Shown here: positions 7,229 to 15,802 of the stretch, one piece after another
Position numbering within the stretch: position 1 is the stretch's first letter
Layout: every line of letters starts with the position of its first letter
DNA from: an uncultured Clostridia bacterium
GTDB taxonomy: Bacteria; Bacillota; Clostridia; Christensenellales; Aristaeellaceae
Length of the DNA: 64,000 bases
Direction: 5' to 3'
NCBI GenBank assembly: GCA_934636105.1
Contig: CAKTZR010000014.1
Coordinates: 1-64,000, forward strand
Notes under the pieces: model-generated
Told to the model about the DNA's origin: nothing
The model's database searches: none
The model's input: the letters and a program-made list of their open reading frames with translations, nothing else
Program-made: the position numbers and the translations under genes

Positions 7229-9061
7229 ATGCGCAGCGATTACAGGGTTTATCGTTATGACCGGCTGGATGCGCCGGTCGTCACCGCGGGCAGCAGCGCC
7301 GTGCTCATCGGCGCGCAGAACGGCCTTTTCCCGGATATGGGCTTTGCCGTGTCGGGCGAAATGGGCGGTCTGTGGGCCGGAGAAAAGAAGGTCTGCGACG
7401 GCTTCTTTCTGGCCATCGACGACGTGCCGCTCACGCAGGCCGACGCCTGCGAAATTCATCCCGTCGTCACCGCGTTCCATTACCGCATGCAGAAACAGCA
7501 GCTGCACGTCGTCCGCCGTCAGTTCATCCCCGACGGCGTGAGCGGCTGCGTGGTCGAGTTGACCGTTGAAAACCTCAAGAACGCACCGCGCATGGTCGAG
7601 GTTTCCTTCACCGTGCGCACCGATATCCTGACCGCCGCCGCCGCGCGCGGCGAAGACGGCGCGGAACTCGGACGCGATGTTGGCGAGTATGACGAGCAGG
7701 AGCAGGCGTTCTTTGCCCGCGACAGCCGCAACCCGTGGCACGCCGTTTGGGGCGCGGACGCGGGCTGCCGCGCACTTCAGGCCGATCTGCCGCAGAGCGT
7801 TTATGGCTTCGGCAACACGCAGGGCAAGGGCGTGAACGGCCGCCTGTTCTACCGCCTGCGTCTGGCTGCAAACGGGCAGGCGACCATGCGGCTGTATGTC
7901 GCCGGAGGCTATCCCTCCCGCTCCAAGGCCGAGGAGGCGCTGGCGCTGCTGCGCGAAAATGCCGAGACGATGCTCGCCGAAAAGCGCGCGCGCATCGAGC
8001 AGGTGATGGCGTTCAGCGCCGCGACGATGCCCAGCGCCGCGCTGGAGCAGAGCGTCAACTGGGCGAAGCTCTATGCCGATTGGCTGATTCGCGCCCTGCC
8101 GCGCGGCGGGTGCGCGCTGTGCTGCGATCTGCCGGAGCATCCCGCGCTGTATGGCGAGGGCTGGGCGAAGGCAATGGAAGCGCTTCTGCCGCTGGGCGGC
8201 GCGGCGCGCGTGCAGGAAATGCTGCATACGCTCGTCGGCGTGAGCGCGCAGGCGCAGATGGCACCCGGCCGTCTGGCACGAAGCGTGTCGCTTTCGGGCA
8301 GGGTTTTGCAGGTCGGCGGCGAGCGGGAGAGCGCGCAGTTTGTCGCGCTCGTGCATCGCACGCTGCTCTGGTCGGGCGACAGGACGTTTGCGGCGGCCAT
8401 GCTGCCGATGACGGGGCTTTGCATCAACTACCTGCGTCGAAGCACCAAGGGCTTTGAGGATGTGCAGGAAGATATGCTGGAGGATGTGCGCGCGGCGCTC
8501 ATCGGCTATGCGTATATTTTGAAGCTGACGGATGCGGACGACGCGCCGACGCTGGCGCTGCTTGAAAAGCTCCCGGCCCATCAGGAAAAGAACGAGATCG
8601 ATCCGAATGCGCCGCTGGCCGAGCGCGCGCGGGCGCACGGTGAGCAGGTTCACGTGGAGCAGATGGTCGGCTGTCTGCTGCAAATGGTCGCTTCCGCCGC
8701 GCCGGGTCTGCCCGGTTCCATCCGCACCGAGGACGCCGCGCCGGGCGTGTTGCTTCAGGCGCGCGCGGCGGCCGGGATGATTTGGCCGGTGTTTGAATGC
8801 CTGTTCGGCGTGCAGCCGGATGCGGGGCGCAAGACGATTGCGTGGCATCCGCATACGCCGATTGGCTGGGAAGGCTGGAAGATGGAGAACCTGCGCATCG
8901 GCGGCGCGGCGTTCGACGTCATCAGTGAGCGCGTATCCCCCAGCCATGCCCGCTACACGATCAGAACGGCGGATGCAGGCTGGACGGTCTGCGTCACGGA
9001 AAACGGAGAAGAAAAGGCGCTTGCGCTTGACGGCGAGCTTTCGTTTGTAATGGAGGATTAA
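7229..9061 (+). CDS. Glycosidase-fold protein (glycogen-debranching/six-hairpin type), function uncertain
   Basis: The protein is 610 residues with no signal peptide. The N-terminal half (about 15-260) resembles the beta-sandwich of glycogen-debranching-type enzymes (GGLWAGEKKVCDGFFL and a stretch about polar and aromatic strands). The C-terminal half is alpha-helical and could form an (alpha/alpha)6 barrel. I do not see the usual catalytic acid motifs of GH15, GH63 or GH65 with confidence, so it may be divergent or non-catalytic. It starts at an ATG behind AAAAAAGGAGGAG and lies within the polysaccharide operon, which suggests a cytoplasmic role in trimming or sensing a glycan. Confidence 0.5.
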   Translation: MRSDYRVYRYDRLDAPVVTAGSSAVLIGAQNGLFPDMGFAVSGEMGGLWAGEKKVCDGFFLAIDDVPLTQADACEIHPVVTAFHYRMQKQQLHVVRRQFIPDGVSGCVVELTVENLKNAPRMVEVSFTVRTDILTAAAARGEDGAELGRDVGEYDEQEQAFFARDSRNPWHAVWGADAGCRALQADLPQSVYGFGNTQGKGVNGRLFYRLRLAANGQATMRLYVAGGYPSRSKAEEALALLRENAETMLAEKRARIEQVMAFSAATMPSAALEQSVNWAKLYADWLIRALPRGGCALCCDLPEHPALYGEGWAKAMEALLPLGGAARVQEMLHTLVGVSAQAQMAPGRLARSVSLSGRVLQVGGERESAQFVALVHRTLLWSGDRTFAAAMLPMTGLCINYLRRSTKGFEDVQEDMLEDVRAALIGYAYILKLTDADDAPTLALLEKLPAHQEKNEIDPNAPLAERARAHGEQVHVEQMVGCLLQMVASAAPGLPGSIRTEDAAPGVLLQARAAAGMIWPVFECLFGVQPDAGRKTIAWHPHTPIGWEGWKMENLRIGGAAFDVISERVSPSHARYTIRTADAGWTVCVTENGEEKALALDGELSFVMED

Positions 9062-9066
9062 GGGGG

Positions 9067-9151
9067 GAACGTTGGGGCGTTGCCCCAAACTCTACCAGAA
9101 ACCTGAGGTTTCTGGACTTCCCGTTTTGTGGATTGCGCTGCAATCCACAGG
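9067..9151 (+). repeat. A-family intergenic repeat, copy A5
   Basis: It starts five bases after a stop codon and shows GAACGTTGGGGC, GCCCC, the palindrome CCAGAAACCTGAGGTTTCTGG and a variable hairpin GTGGATTGC..GCAATCCAC. Confidence 0.85.
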
Positions 9152-9174
9152 AAAAGACGAGTGGATAAAAAATA

Positions 9175-9933
9175 ATGATGATGAAAAAAGTTATTTTACT
9201 GTTTCTGGCTTTGATGATAACGGCGGCGGGCGCGCTGGCGGATACCGCGCCGGTGAAGATGGAAGTTCCGCCGGAAGCGATTCAAACGCAGGCGGAGGGC
9301 GAACTGGAAACCTACGGCTTGACGTTCCCGGAGGACATGCCGCTGGCGGCGCGCAACTTTGTGCTGTTGGCCCGCGCGGAGTTTGAGAAAAACGACTGGA
9401 CGCGCCTGCCGAAGTGCAACGAATACACCCAGTGGTATTACCACGACAAGCGCGAAATCGGCTGGTGTTCGGTCTTCCAGATTTACTGCGCGTATCACAG
9501 CGGCTTGCAGCTCGTGCGATACAAACAGGATGTGGACGTGCAGCCGGGCGACTGCATCTCCGCGATGGAGGGGCGCGTGGGCAACGTGCGTCTCGCCTTT
9601 GAGGAACATGGACGCTGGCTGGACGGCACACAGGGCGCTGTGCCGAAGCCGGGCTATCTGGTGATTTACGGCGTGCGCTCGTCCACGCCGTATACGCATG
9701 TCGCGATTGTGGAGAGCGTCACGGATTTGGGCGGCGGGCTGTATGAGCTGACGACCATCGAGGGCAACCTGAACTCGACCGTGCGGCGCATCAACTACCG
9801 CTATAATGCGAATCCCAAGCGCAAATATTACAACATGTCCGTCGTGCCGGAAAATGAAATTACGCAGGAAAACTGCCAGTATACGCTTCAAAAGGACGAC
9901 TGGTATGTAACGGGTTTCTGCGCGACGTGGTGA
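9175..9933 (+). CDS. Secreted CHAP-domain protein (putative peptidoglycan amidase/endopeptidase)
   Basis: The protein is 252 residues with a signal peptide ending ALADT. Residues 90-200 form a CHAP-type NlpC/P60 papain fold: the catalytic Cys in GWCSVF (near 98), His in THVAIVE (near 175) and a polar third residue in TIEGN. It should cut peptidoglycan stem peptides or cross-bridges outside the cell. Three consecutive ATGs (9175, 9178, 9181) are possible starts and no good ribosome site separates them. It closes the polysaccharide operon in front of a terminator. Confidence 0.75.
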   Translation: MMMKKVILLFLALMITAAGALADTAPVKMEVPPEAIQTQAEGELETYGLTFPEDMPLAARNFVLLARAEFEKNDWTRLPKCNEYTQWYYHDKREIGWCSVFQIYCAYHSGLQLVRYKQDVDVQPGDCISAMEGRVGNVRLAFEEHGRWLDGTQGAVPKPGYLVIYGVRSSTPYTHVAIVESVTDLGGGLYELTTIEGNLNSTVRRINYRYNANPKRKYYNMSVVPENEITQENCQYTLQKDDWYVTGFCATW

Positions 9934-9940
9934 GTAATTA

Positions 9941-9976
9941 AAAAACAGACGTTTCTTTAGCGCGAAACGTCTGTTT
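9941..9976. terminator. Bidirectional terminator
   Basis: Arms AAACAGACGTTTC and GAAACGTCTGTTT flank an 8-nt loop, with an A run on the left and a T run on the right. It serves both convergent genes and covers the last codons of the GNAT gene. Confidence 0.85.
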
Positions 9977-10310
9977 TTTGATTGATGGAGAGTTGCATCG
10001 TCACGGCCTGCGCGTCCTGCCCGGTTTGAATAAAGCCCAGCTTCCGATGCAGCGCCAGCGACGCGGCGTTTTCCGGCGCAATCTGCACGACGCAGACAGA
10101 AAAACCGCGCGCTTCCATGGCTTTAAAGAGCAGCGGGAGCGCTGATGATGCGATTCCCCGCCTGCGCATGTCTCTTGAAACGGCGATACCGTAGGAAAAC
10201 TGCGCGCCGCTAACGGAATGCACCGTGATTCCGCCCGCGTGTTTCCCATCCGCGCGGATGAAATACCGCAGGCAGGGCGGCGGATCAAGCGGTAGAAGCG
10301 AGATGCGCAT
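9957..10310 (-). CDS. GNAT-family N-acetyltransferase (short)
   Basis: This 117-residue acetyltransferase-fold protein has the acetyl-CoA pyrophosphate loop in SRDMRRRGIASSAL (R-R-x-G-x-A) and a C-terminal ENAASLALHRKLGF strand-helix typical of GNAT enzymes that acetylate small amines or protein N-termini. It is shorter than most GNATs because the N-terminal strand is minimal. Its ATG overlaps the upstream stop (TGATG), so it is translationally coupled to the PRTase gene. The substrate is unknown. Confidence 0.75.
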   Translation of the reverse strand: MRISLLPLDPPPCLRYFIRADGKHAGGITVHSVSGAQFSYGIAVSRDMRRRGIASSALPLLFKAMEARGFSVCVVQIAPENAASLALHRKLGFIQTGQDAQAVTMQLSINQKTDVSR

Positions 10311-11179
10311 CAGGCCTTGGGCAGGGCTTCCGCAGGCGCAAAGCCGCTGTCGATGCAGAGCTGCGCGCGCTGGGCGTTCTTGCCGCCCTTGGCGATTTCG
10401 TTTGCGAGGAAATCGGGATGGGCGAGCAGGAAGCTGCGCATGAACGCGTCGGGATCCTCGATGAAGTGCAGCACGAGTTCAAGCTGTTTATCGGTGATGC
10501 GGCCCAGCTTGCGCGCGGTTTCGAACAGCTCCGGCTTGATGACGACCAGCGTGGTCAGCGGGCAGCCCGCGTCCGCAAGGATTTTATTGCCGCCCTGATC
10601 GCGATCCACGACGGCCAGCGAGCAGGCGATTTTCGCGCCCAGGCCTTCCACGGCGGGAATCCACGCGCGGATGTAGGAGGAAGCGACCGTCACCAGATCG
10701 GCGATGTGAACGCTGCGTTTGCCGGAAAGGCCGGCCTGCTCGGCGGGCATGCTCACGCCGCTTGCATCGGTATAGACGCTGGACAGATCCTTGAAGATGG
10801 ACAAATGCCCCAGACCCAGCCTGCGCGCTACGGGCATGGAGAAGAAGAAGTCGCGGCGCTCGCCGCCGGAGACGAAATCCACGTCCATTTTGCGCGCGGC
10901 TTCGGTCATCAGGTCGATCAGCTGACGGTAGATCGGGCAGGATGCAAGCTGCTTTTCGATTTCGCCGTAGACCTTGCCGTAAAACGCGAGCTTATCGCCT
11001 GCACAGGCCTGCTCGATGACGGCCAGCAGCGCGTTGGCTGCGGCTTCGCTGCCATAGAGAAACTGCGTGTTGATATAAAACGGGCCGAGCTTGCCGGATG
11101 TATACCAAAACGGCTGGCCTTCAGGGCAGACGCGCACGGCGTCGGTTTCAAACAGCCACGATACGATTGGGTTTTCCAT
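10310..11179 (-). CDS. Orotate phosphoribosyltransferase-like PRTase
   Basis: This 289-residue protein has a type I phosphoribosyltransferase fold. FWYTSGKLGPFYINT (about residues 24-38) corresponds to the SGxxSPxYxD region of orotate PRTases, and SLAVVDRDQGGNKILADAG carries an acidic VVDRDQGG segment like the catalytic loop and PRPP region. It is longer than PyrE (about 210 residues) because of a helical C-terminal tail. The start is the ATG behind AAGGAGG. No other pyrimidine gene is adjacent, although pyrG is elsewhere in the window. A salvage PRTase of other specificity is possible. Confidence 0.65.
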   Translation of the reverse strand: MENPIVSWLFETDAVRVCPEGQPFWYTSGKLGPFYINTQFLYGSEAAANALLAVIEQACAGDKLAFYGKVYGEIEKQLASCPIYRQLIDLMTEAARKMDVDFVSGGERRDFFFSMPVARRLGLGHLSIFKDLSSVYTDASGVSMPAEQAGLSGKRSVHIADLVTVASSYIRAWIPAVEGLGAKIACSLAVVDRDQGGNKILADAGCPLTTLVVIKPELFETARKLGRITDKQLELVLHFIEDPDAFMRSFLLAHPDFLANEIAKGGKNAQRAQLCIDSGFAPAEALPKA

Positions 11180-11215
11180 CGGAAAAAGCCTCCTTAGCGA
11201 GATTCATTTCCTGTT

Positions 11216-11221
11216 ATTATA
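11216..11221 (-). promoter_or_regulatory. -10 element of the PRTase-GNAT pair
   Basis: TATAAT is read on the minus strand about 37 bp before the start codon. No convincing -35 is seen. Confidence 0.4.
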
Positions 11222-11380
11222 AAGGATGACGCGCCAAAAGGGAAGCGGCGGCGGGAAATTTAGGCGGCGGAAAATCGCGCAGCGCCATGCAGGCCAAGAT
11301 GCAGAATTGCGCCCGGCGGCGGCGCGCAGCGGCAAAACAGGCGCGCAATTTGCAGGAGGCGCGGCAGGTTGAGCGATTAA

Positions 11381-11409
11381 GCGCGTCATTTTGGGAAGAA
11401 TTGACGCGC
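11381..11409. promoter_or_regulatory. Inverted repeat upstream of the GtrA promoter
   Basis: Arms GCGCGTCA and TGACGCGC flank 13 bp and end 12 bp before the -35 box. It could be an operator. The rest of the 316-bp gap (11180-11495) shows only the two promoters. Confidence 0.4.
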
Positions 11410-11421
11410 TGCGCGCAGGAA

Positions 11422-11450
11422 TTGACCGGGATAGATGGTCGTGTTATAAT
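11422..11450 (+). promoter_or_regulatory. Promoter of gtrA-LCP-proA operon
   Basis: TTGACC at 11422-11427 and TATAAT at 11445-11450 are separated by exactly 17 bp, and the first gene starts 46 bp downstream. Confidence 0.8.
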
Positions 11451-11495
11451 AACGAACGAAAAAACGCAAAAAACGCAGAGAAAGAGGAAAAACAT

Positions 11496-11984
11496 ATGAA
11501 AACCATCTGGAAGGGCATTGACTGGCTGGCCCGCGCGGTGATCGGCCTGATCGCGAAGATTTCCCCGAAGCTGGGCGACGCGTGCCTGAAACTATGGGAG
11601 AACACGGAACTGGTCAGCTATCTGTTTGTCGGCGTGGCGACGACGCTGGTCAACTATGTGGCCTATTTCCTCGCAACGCGCACGGCGGGCATGAGCGTGA
11701 TGGCCGGCACATGGACGGCGTGGGTGATCGCGGTCGCCTTCGGCTATGTGGCCAACAAGATTTTCGTCTTCAGGACGCGCTGCGAAAGCACCGCGGCGCT
11801 GCTGCGTGAAGCGGGAAGCTTTTTTGCCATGCGGCTGGTTTCGCTGGGCATGGAAACGGTGCTGATGTTCCTGCTGGTGGAGATGCTGCACCTCAACGAT
11901 CTGGCGATGAAGCTGCTGGTGAACATCGTGGTGATTATTCTCAATTACGTATTCTCCAAGCTGTTCATCTTCAAGAAGAAATGA
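11496..11984 (+). CDS. GtrA-like membrane protein
   Basis: This 162-residue protein has four membrane helices of the GtrA/DPMS family (PF04138), including LVSYLFVGVATTLVNY and the NKIFVFRT and YVFSKLFIF ends of helices. The family helps translocate undecaprenyl- or polyprenyl-linked sugars for glycosylation of cell-surface polymers. The ATG at 11496 has AAAGAGGAAAA upstream. It is followed 13 bp later by the LCP-like gene, so both probably act on wall polymers. Confidence 0.85.
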   Translation: MKTIWKGIDWLARAVIGLIAKISPKLGDACLKLWENTELVSYLFVGVATTLVNYVAYFLATRTAGMSVMAGTWTAWVIAVAFGYVANKIFVFRTRCESTAALLREAGSFFAMRLVSLGMETVLMFLLVEMLHLNDLAMKLLVNIVVIILNYVFSKLFIFKKK

Positions 11985-11997
11985 TTCGGGAGGACCC

Positions 11998-12813
11998 ATG
12001 AAATACATTCGTTTGTTTGCGCTGCTTCTTGCGCTGACGCTGCTGACCGCGTCCGCCGCTTCGGCGGAAATTTCCATCACCAAGCGCGATATTAATATGA
12101 ATACGGCGCTGGATAAAAACGTGAGCAACATTCTCGTGCTCTTGCAGGATGGCGACGCGACTGACACGATGATGATTGCATCCATCAACAGCCGAACCGG
12201 ACGCTCGGTGATGCTCCGCGTGGATTGCAATTTGACGGTGGACGTGCCGGAAAACGGCGAAACGCGGCTGGCCGACGTGTATGCGCTGGGCGCGAAAAAG
12301 TGCCGCGGGCTGGTTGCGGAGCGCGCCGTCAACACGCTGCTGGGGCTGAACATCGGCACCTATGTCGCGCTGGACGTGAGCAATCTGCCGGAGCTGGTTG
12401 ACGCGGTGGATACCGTGAGCATGGAGCTGACGGATGCGGAAGCCGAAGCCATGCAGCTTGAAGCGGGCTGGAATGATTTGACCGGCGACGAGGCGCTGAA
12501 CTTTGTGCGCCTGAAACTCGACGGCGACGACCCCGCGCGCAGCCGCGGCTATGATATGCTGATGCAGCTGCTCTACGCGGGCGTGAACAACGGCGATTTG
12601 GGCAGCATGATCGGGCTGGGCACCAAGCTGCTTGGCTCGATGGATACCAATTTGAACGCGATGACGGCCGTCACGCTGGCTTCCGCCGTCAAGGGCGGAG
12701 ATGACCGCAGCGAAATGGCGCTGCCGACGGCGGAACAGATCGTCAGCGAAAATCCGATGCGCGCCGACGAGACGGCGATGCAGAACATGGTGAAAGAGGC
12801 GCTCTATGAATAA
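11998..12813 (+). CDS. Secreted LytR-CpsA-Psr (LCP)-like protein, divergent
   Basis: The protein is 271 residues with a signal peptide (cleavage after ASAE region) instead of the usual N-terminal anchor helix. The LCP core is recognisable from NILVLLQDGDATDTMMIA, INSRTGRSVMLRV and the helix LTGDEALNFVRLKLDGDDP followed by ARSRGYDML, which matches the family's Y-x-R...D..R..RQ segment but keeps only part of it. LCP proteins transfer lipid-linked polymers to peptidoglycan. The loss of several arginines makes catalysis uncertain. It overlaps proA by 8 bp. Confidence 0.7.
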   Translation: MKYIRLFALLLALTLLTASAASAEISITKRDINMNTALDKNVSNILVLLQDGDATDTMMIASINSRTGRSVMLRVDCNLTVDVPENGETRLADVYALGAKKCRGLVAERAVNTLLGLNIGTYVALDVSNLPELVDAVDTVSMELTDAEAEAMQLEAGWNDLTGDEALNFVRLKLDGDDPARSRGYDMLMQLLYAGVNNGDLGSMIGLGTKLLGSMDTNLNAMTAVTLASAVKGGDDRSEMALPTAEQIVSENPMRADETAMQNMVKEALYE

Positions 12814-14116
12814 ACCGGAAATGACCGCCGCCGAGGTGGCGCACGCCGCCAAGCAGGCGAGCTTTGCGTTGGCCGCGTCGCCGAGCAAAACGCGCAACAG
12901 CGCGCTTTTGGCCGTTGCCGCCGCCCTGCGCGCCAAGGCAGGGCAAATTTACAAGGCGAACGATATCGATATGCGGCAGGCCGAAAAGGAAGGACTGGCC
13001 GCGCCCGCGCTCAAGCGGCTTAAGTTTGACGAGCACAAGCTGCACGACGTTTGCGCGGGGCTGGAACAGCTGGCCGCGATGGATGACCCCATCGGGCAGG
13101 AGCAGCTGCGCACCGAACTGGCCGACGGGCTGGTGCTTTCGCGCATCAGCTGCCCCATCGGCGTGGTCGGCGTGATCTTTGAATCTAGGCCGGACGCGCT
13201 GATTCAGATCGGCGGCCTGTGCCTGAAAAGCGGCAACGCGGTGCTGCTCAAGGGCGGCCGCGAGGCGCTGCACACCAACGAAGCGCTGTTTGATATCATG
13301 AACGATGCGAGCGTCGCAACGGGGCTGCCGGATGGCTGGTGCGGCCTGCTGACGACGCGCGAGGACGTTTCCGTGATGCTCAAGATGGATGAGGATATCG
13401 ACCTGATTATCCCGCGCGGCTCGAACGCCTTTGTCCGCTACATCATGGAAAACAGCAGCATCCCGGTGCTGGGGCACAGCGACGGCGTGTGCCACCTCTA
13501 TGTGGATGCGGACTGCGACGCGCAGATGGCCGCGCGCATCGCGGTGGACGCGAAAACGCAGTACCCCGCGGCCTGCAACGCGGCGGAAATGCTGCTGATC
13601 CACAGCCAGCAGCTGGCCGAAGCGCTGCCCGCTATCGGTAAGGCGCTGACCGCGGCGGGCGTGACCCTGCGCGCGGATGAACGCGCCCGCGCCGCGCTCT
13701 ACGCCGTCGGCGTGGACAGCGAAGCGGCGGATGAAAGCGACTGGGGACACGAGTACCTTGCGCTGACGATGGCGGTTCACACGGTGGATTCCATCGAGGA
13801 AGCGATTGCCTTCATCAATAAGCACGGTTCGCATCATACGGATTGCATCATCACCCGCGACGAGGCGGCCGCCGGCAAATTCTTCGCGCTGGTGGATTCG
13901 GCCGGGGTGTATCAGAATTGCTCCACGCGCTTTGCCGACGGCTATCGCTACGGCTTCGGCGCGGAAGTCGGCATTTCCACCGGCAAGATTCACGCGCGCG
14001 GCCCGATGGGACTGGAGGGACTCTGTTCCTACAAGTACATCCTGCGCGGCCACGGCGATATCGTCGGCGATTTCGCGGCGGGGCGGCGCAGCTTCACACA
14101 CAAGAAACTCCTGTGA
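12806..14116 (+). CDS. proA: Gamma-glutamyl phosphate reductase
   Basis: This 436-residue aldehyde dehydrogenase-fold enzyme reduces gamma-glutamyl phosphate to glutamate semialdehyde with NADPH, the second step of proline synthesis in the cytoplasm. CPIGVVGVIFESRPDA and the NAD-binding LIIPRGSNAFVRYI are typical. The catalytic Cys lies in QYPAACNAAE near residue 256. Length is standard (about 415-435). The start overlaps the LCP gene. proB is not adjacent, which is unusual, and the gene sits between envelope genes. Confidence 0.96.
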   Translation: MNKPEMTAAEVAHAAKQASFALAASPSKTRNSALLAVAAALRAKAGQIYKANDIDMRQAEKEGLAAPALKRLKFDEHKLHDVCAGLEQLAAMDDPIGQEQLRTELADGLVLSRISCPIGVVGVIFESRPDALIQIGGLCLKSGNAVLLKGGREALHTNEALFDIMNDASVATGLPDGWCGLLTTREDVSVMLKMDEDIDLIIPRGSNAFVRYIMENSSIPVLGHSDGVCHLYVDADCDAQMAARIAVDAKTQYPAACNAAEMLLIHSQQLAEALPAIGKALTAAGVTLRADERARAALYAVGVDSEAADESDWGHEYLALTMAVHTVDSIEEAIAFINKHGSHHTDCIITRDEAAAGKFFALVDSAGVYQNCSTRFADGYRYGFGAEVGISTGKIHARGPMGLEGLCSYKYILRGHGDIVGDFAAGRRSFTHKKLL

Positions 14117-14130
14117 AGGAGGAGAAAAGC

Positions 14131-14856
14131 ATGATAAAGCGAGGGCTTGCGCTGCTGCTTCTGCTGTGCATGGCGCTTCCGTGCGCGGGCATGGCCGAGC
14201 AGACGGACGAGCGGCGCGTGGTCTATCTCACCTTTGACGACGGGCCGAAGAAGGACACGCCCGAACTGCTGGAGGAACTCAGGGAGCTGGATGTTCCGGC
14301 GACGTTTTTCCTGATGGGCCTCAGCGTGCGCGCATTTCCGGATTACGCCAGGCAGATTGTGCAGGCGGGCTATGCGGTCGGCTGTCACACGATGGGGCAT
14401 TCCATCAGCCGCATTCAGGAAGACACGGGCTTTGTGCTGCGCGATCTGGAGCGATTCCAGAAGCTGATGCGCGAGGAGATTGACGAAAACTTTTCGACCG
14501 ATCTGTTCCGCTTTCCCGGCGGCAGTTCGTCATACAGCAGTTACATCAAGACGCTGGTGCGCGACGCGGGTTATGCGTGGTTTGACTGGAACACGATGAC
14601 GGGCGACGCGCATTACAGCTTTTCCAGCGATCAGGCCATGCTCGATTATACGCTGGGGCAGACGGCGGGCAAGGACGTTATCATCCTGCTGATGCACGAG
14701 GGCAAGCCCAGAACGCGGCGCATTCTGCCGGAACTGGTGGCGTATTTCCGCGAAAACGGCTATGAATTCAGACAGCTTTCCACCGGCGACGAGGATCGCG
14801 AAATTTTGTCGCGCTGCGGGGCGCATATGATGTGGCCCGATGCGGCGCAGGAATAA
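14131..14856 (+). CDS. Secreted polysaccharide deacetylase (CE4)
   Basis: The protein is 241 residues with a signal peptide (GMAEQ). Carbohydrate esterase 4 motifs are in order: TFDDGP (33-38), the metal-binding pair in CHTMGHS (about 86-92) and RFPGGSS near 131. Such enzymes remove acetyl groups from peptidoglycan or other GlcNAc polymers outside the cell. The ATG at 14131 follows AAGGAGGAG, 14 bp after proA. Late motifs are partly replaced (LMHEGK instead of LxH), so activity is probable but not certain. Confidence 0.85.
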   Translation: MIKRGLALLLLLCMALPCAGMAEQTDERRVVYLTFDDGPKKDTPELLEELRELDVPATFFLMGLSVRAFPDYARQIVQAGYAVGCHTMGHSISRIQEDTGFVLRDLERFQKLMREEIDENFSTDLFRFPGGSSSYSSYIKTLVRDAGYAWFDWNTMTGDAHYSFSSDQAMLDYTLGQTAGKDVIILLMHEGKPRTRRILPELVAYFRENGYEFRQLSTGDEDREILSRCGAHMMWPDAAQE

Positions 14857-14870
14857 GGGGGCGGACGAAA

Positions 14871-15110
14871 ATGCGGTGCGGATGTCCGCAATGCGGCACG
14901 TATATGATTCAATCGGAGGGCACCAATTTCGGCTGCGTCTGCCCGGAATGCCTGTATCGCTGCCGGGCGTGCATGGGGACGAATACCGTCGTCAGCCGCG
15001 AGGATTTGCATCATCTGGTCTTTGTGGATCACACGGCCGAGCACGAAGCGCAGGAGGAAACGGGCGACAGCGGCAGAGAGCCGCTTCGGCCGGAAGACTT
15101 TATCGATTGA
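14871..15110 (+). CDS. Small zinc-ribbon-like protein, hypothetical
   Basis: The protein is 79 residues. The N-terminal half is cysteine-rich (CGCPQCG, then CVCPEC and CRAC), giving two to three CxxC knuckles able to bind zinc. The acidic C-terminal half has no recognisable fold. The ATG at 14871 follows AAGGGGG and is only 14 bp after the deacetylase, so it ends that operon. Function unknown; a rubredoxin-like or nucleic-acid-binding ribbon is possible. Confidence 0.6.
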   Translation: MRCGCPQCGTYMIQSEGTNFGCVCPECLYRCRACMGTNTVVSREDLHHLVFVDHTAEHEAQEETGDSGREPLRPEDFID

Positions 15111-15182
15111 AAAAATGCGGAAATTCGTTGTAGGGGCGCGCATTGCGCGCCCGGAATTTCGGATAAAACCAGCTTTTCAAAA

Positions 15183-15309
15183 GTCAGGTAACGCTTCGCT
15201 CCCTGACTCCCGTTTCGTTTTCGCTTCGCGATGGGAACGGTTGGGACTTTGTCCCAAACCCTACCAAGAACCTGAGGTTCTTGGATTTCCCGTTTCGCTT
15301 CGCGGCGGT
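15183..15309 (+). repeat. A-family intergenic repeat with extra hairpin, copy A6
   Basis: A leading hairpin GTCAGG..CCTGAC precedes TTGGGAC-TTT-GTCCCAA, the CCAAGAACCTGAGGTTCTTGG palindrome and a TTCGCTTCGCGG tail. The same leading hairpin recurs in copy A7. Confidence 0.85.
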
Positions 15310-15352
15310 TTAAAGCGATGATTTAAGTTTAAACGTGTAGGAGGTATTTATC

Positions 15353-15802
15353 ATGATTGCACTGGGAAGCGACCACGCCGGTCTTCCGCTGAAAAAGGAA
15401 ATCATGGCGCTGCTGGATGAAATGCAGCTGCCCTATCACGACTATGGCACCTATACCGCAGACAGCTGCGACTATGCGGTGTTCGCCCAGCGTGCGGCCA
15501 AGGCCGTCGTCAGCGGCGAATGTGAGCGCGGCATTTTGTGCTGCGGCACGGGTATCGGCATTTCCATCGCGGCCAACAAGGTGAAGGGCATTCGCTGCTG
15601 CGCCTGTTCGGACTGCTATTCCGCCAAGATGAGCCGTGTTCACAACGACGCGAATATGCTCGCCCTCGGCGCGCGCGTGGTCGGCACGGAACTGGGGCGC
15701 ATGATTGCGCAGACCTTCCTCACGAGCGAATTTGAGGGCGGCCGCCATCAGCGCCGCATCGATCAGATTGCCGCCATCGAGAACGGGGAGGATCTGGGCT
15801 GA
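15353..15802 (+). CDS. rpiB: Ribose-5-phosphate isomerase B / RpiB-LacAB family sugar isomerase
   Basis: This 149-residue cytoplasmic aldose-ketose isomerase opens with MIALGSDHAGLPLKKE and has CCGTGIGISIAANKV, with the catalytic Cys in GILCCGTG, plus HNDANMLALGAR. It interconverts ribose-5-P and ribulose-5-P or, in some relatives, other phosphosugars. The start is the ATG behind TAGGAGG. Its stop overlaps the next start (TGATG), linking it to pectin degradation, so an isomerase acting on a uronate- or deoxysugar-derived product is possible. Confidence 0.9.
   Translation: MIALGSDHAGLPLKKEIMALLDEMQLPYHDYGTYTADSCDYAVFAQRAAKAVVSGECERGILCCGTGIGISIAANKVKGIRCCACSDCYSAKMSRVHNDANMLALGARVVGTELGRMIAQTFLTSEFEGGRHQRRIDQIAAIENGEDLG

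Noticed and set aside
7178..9088. Very long minus-strand open frame opposite the glycosidase-fold gene
   Set aside because: It mirrors a real gene in GC-rich DNA; the product is Arg/His/Gln-rich with no domain and no ribosome site.
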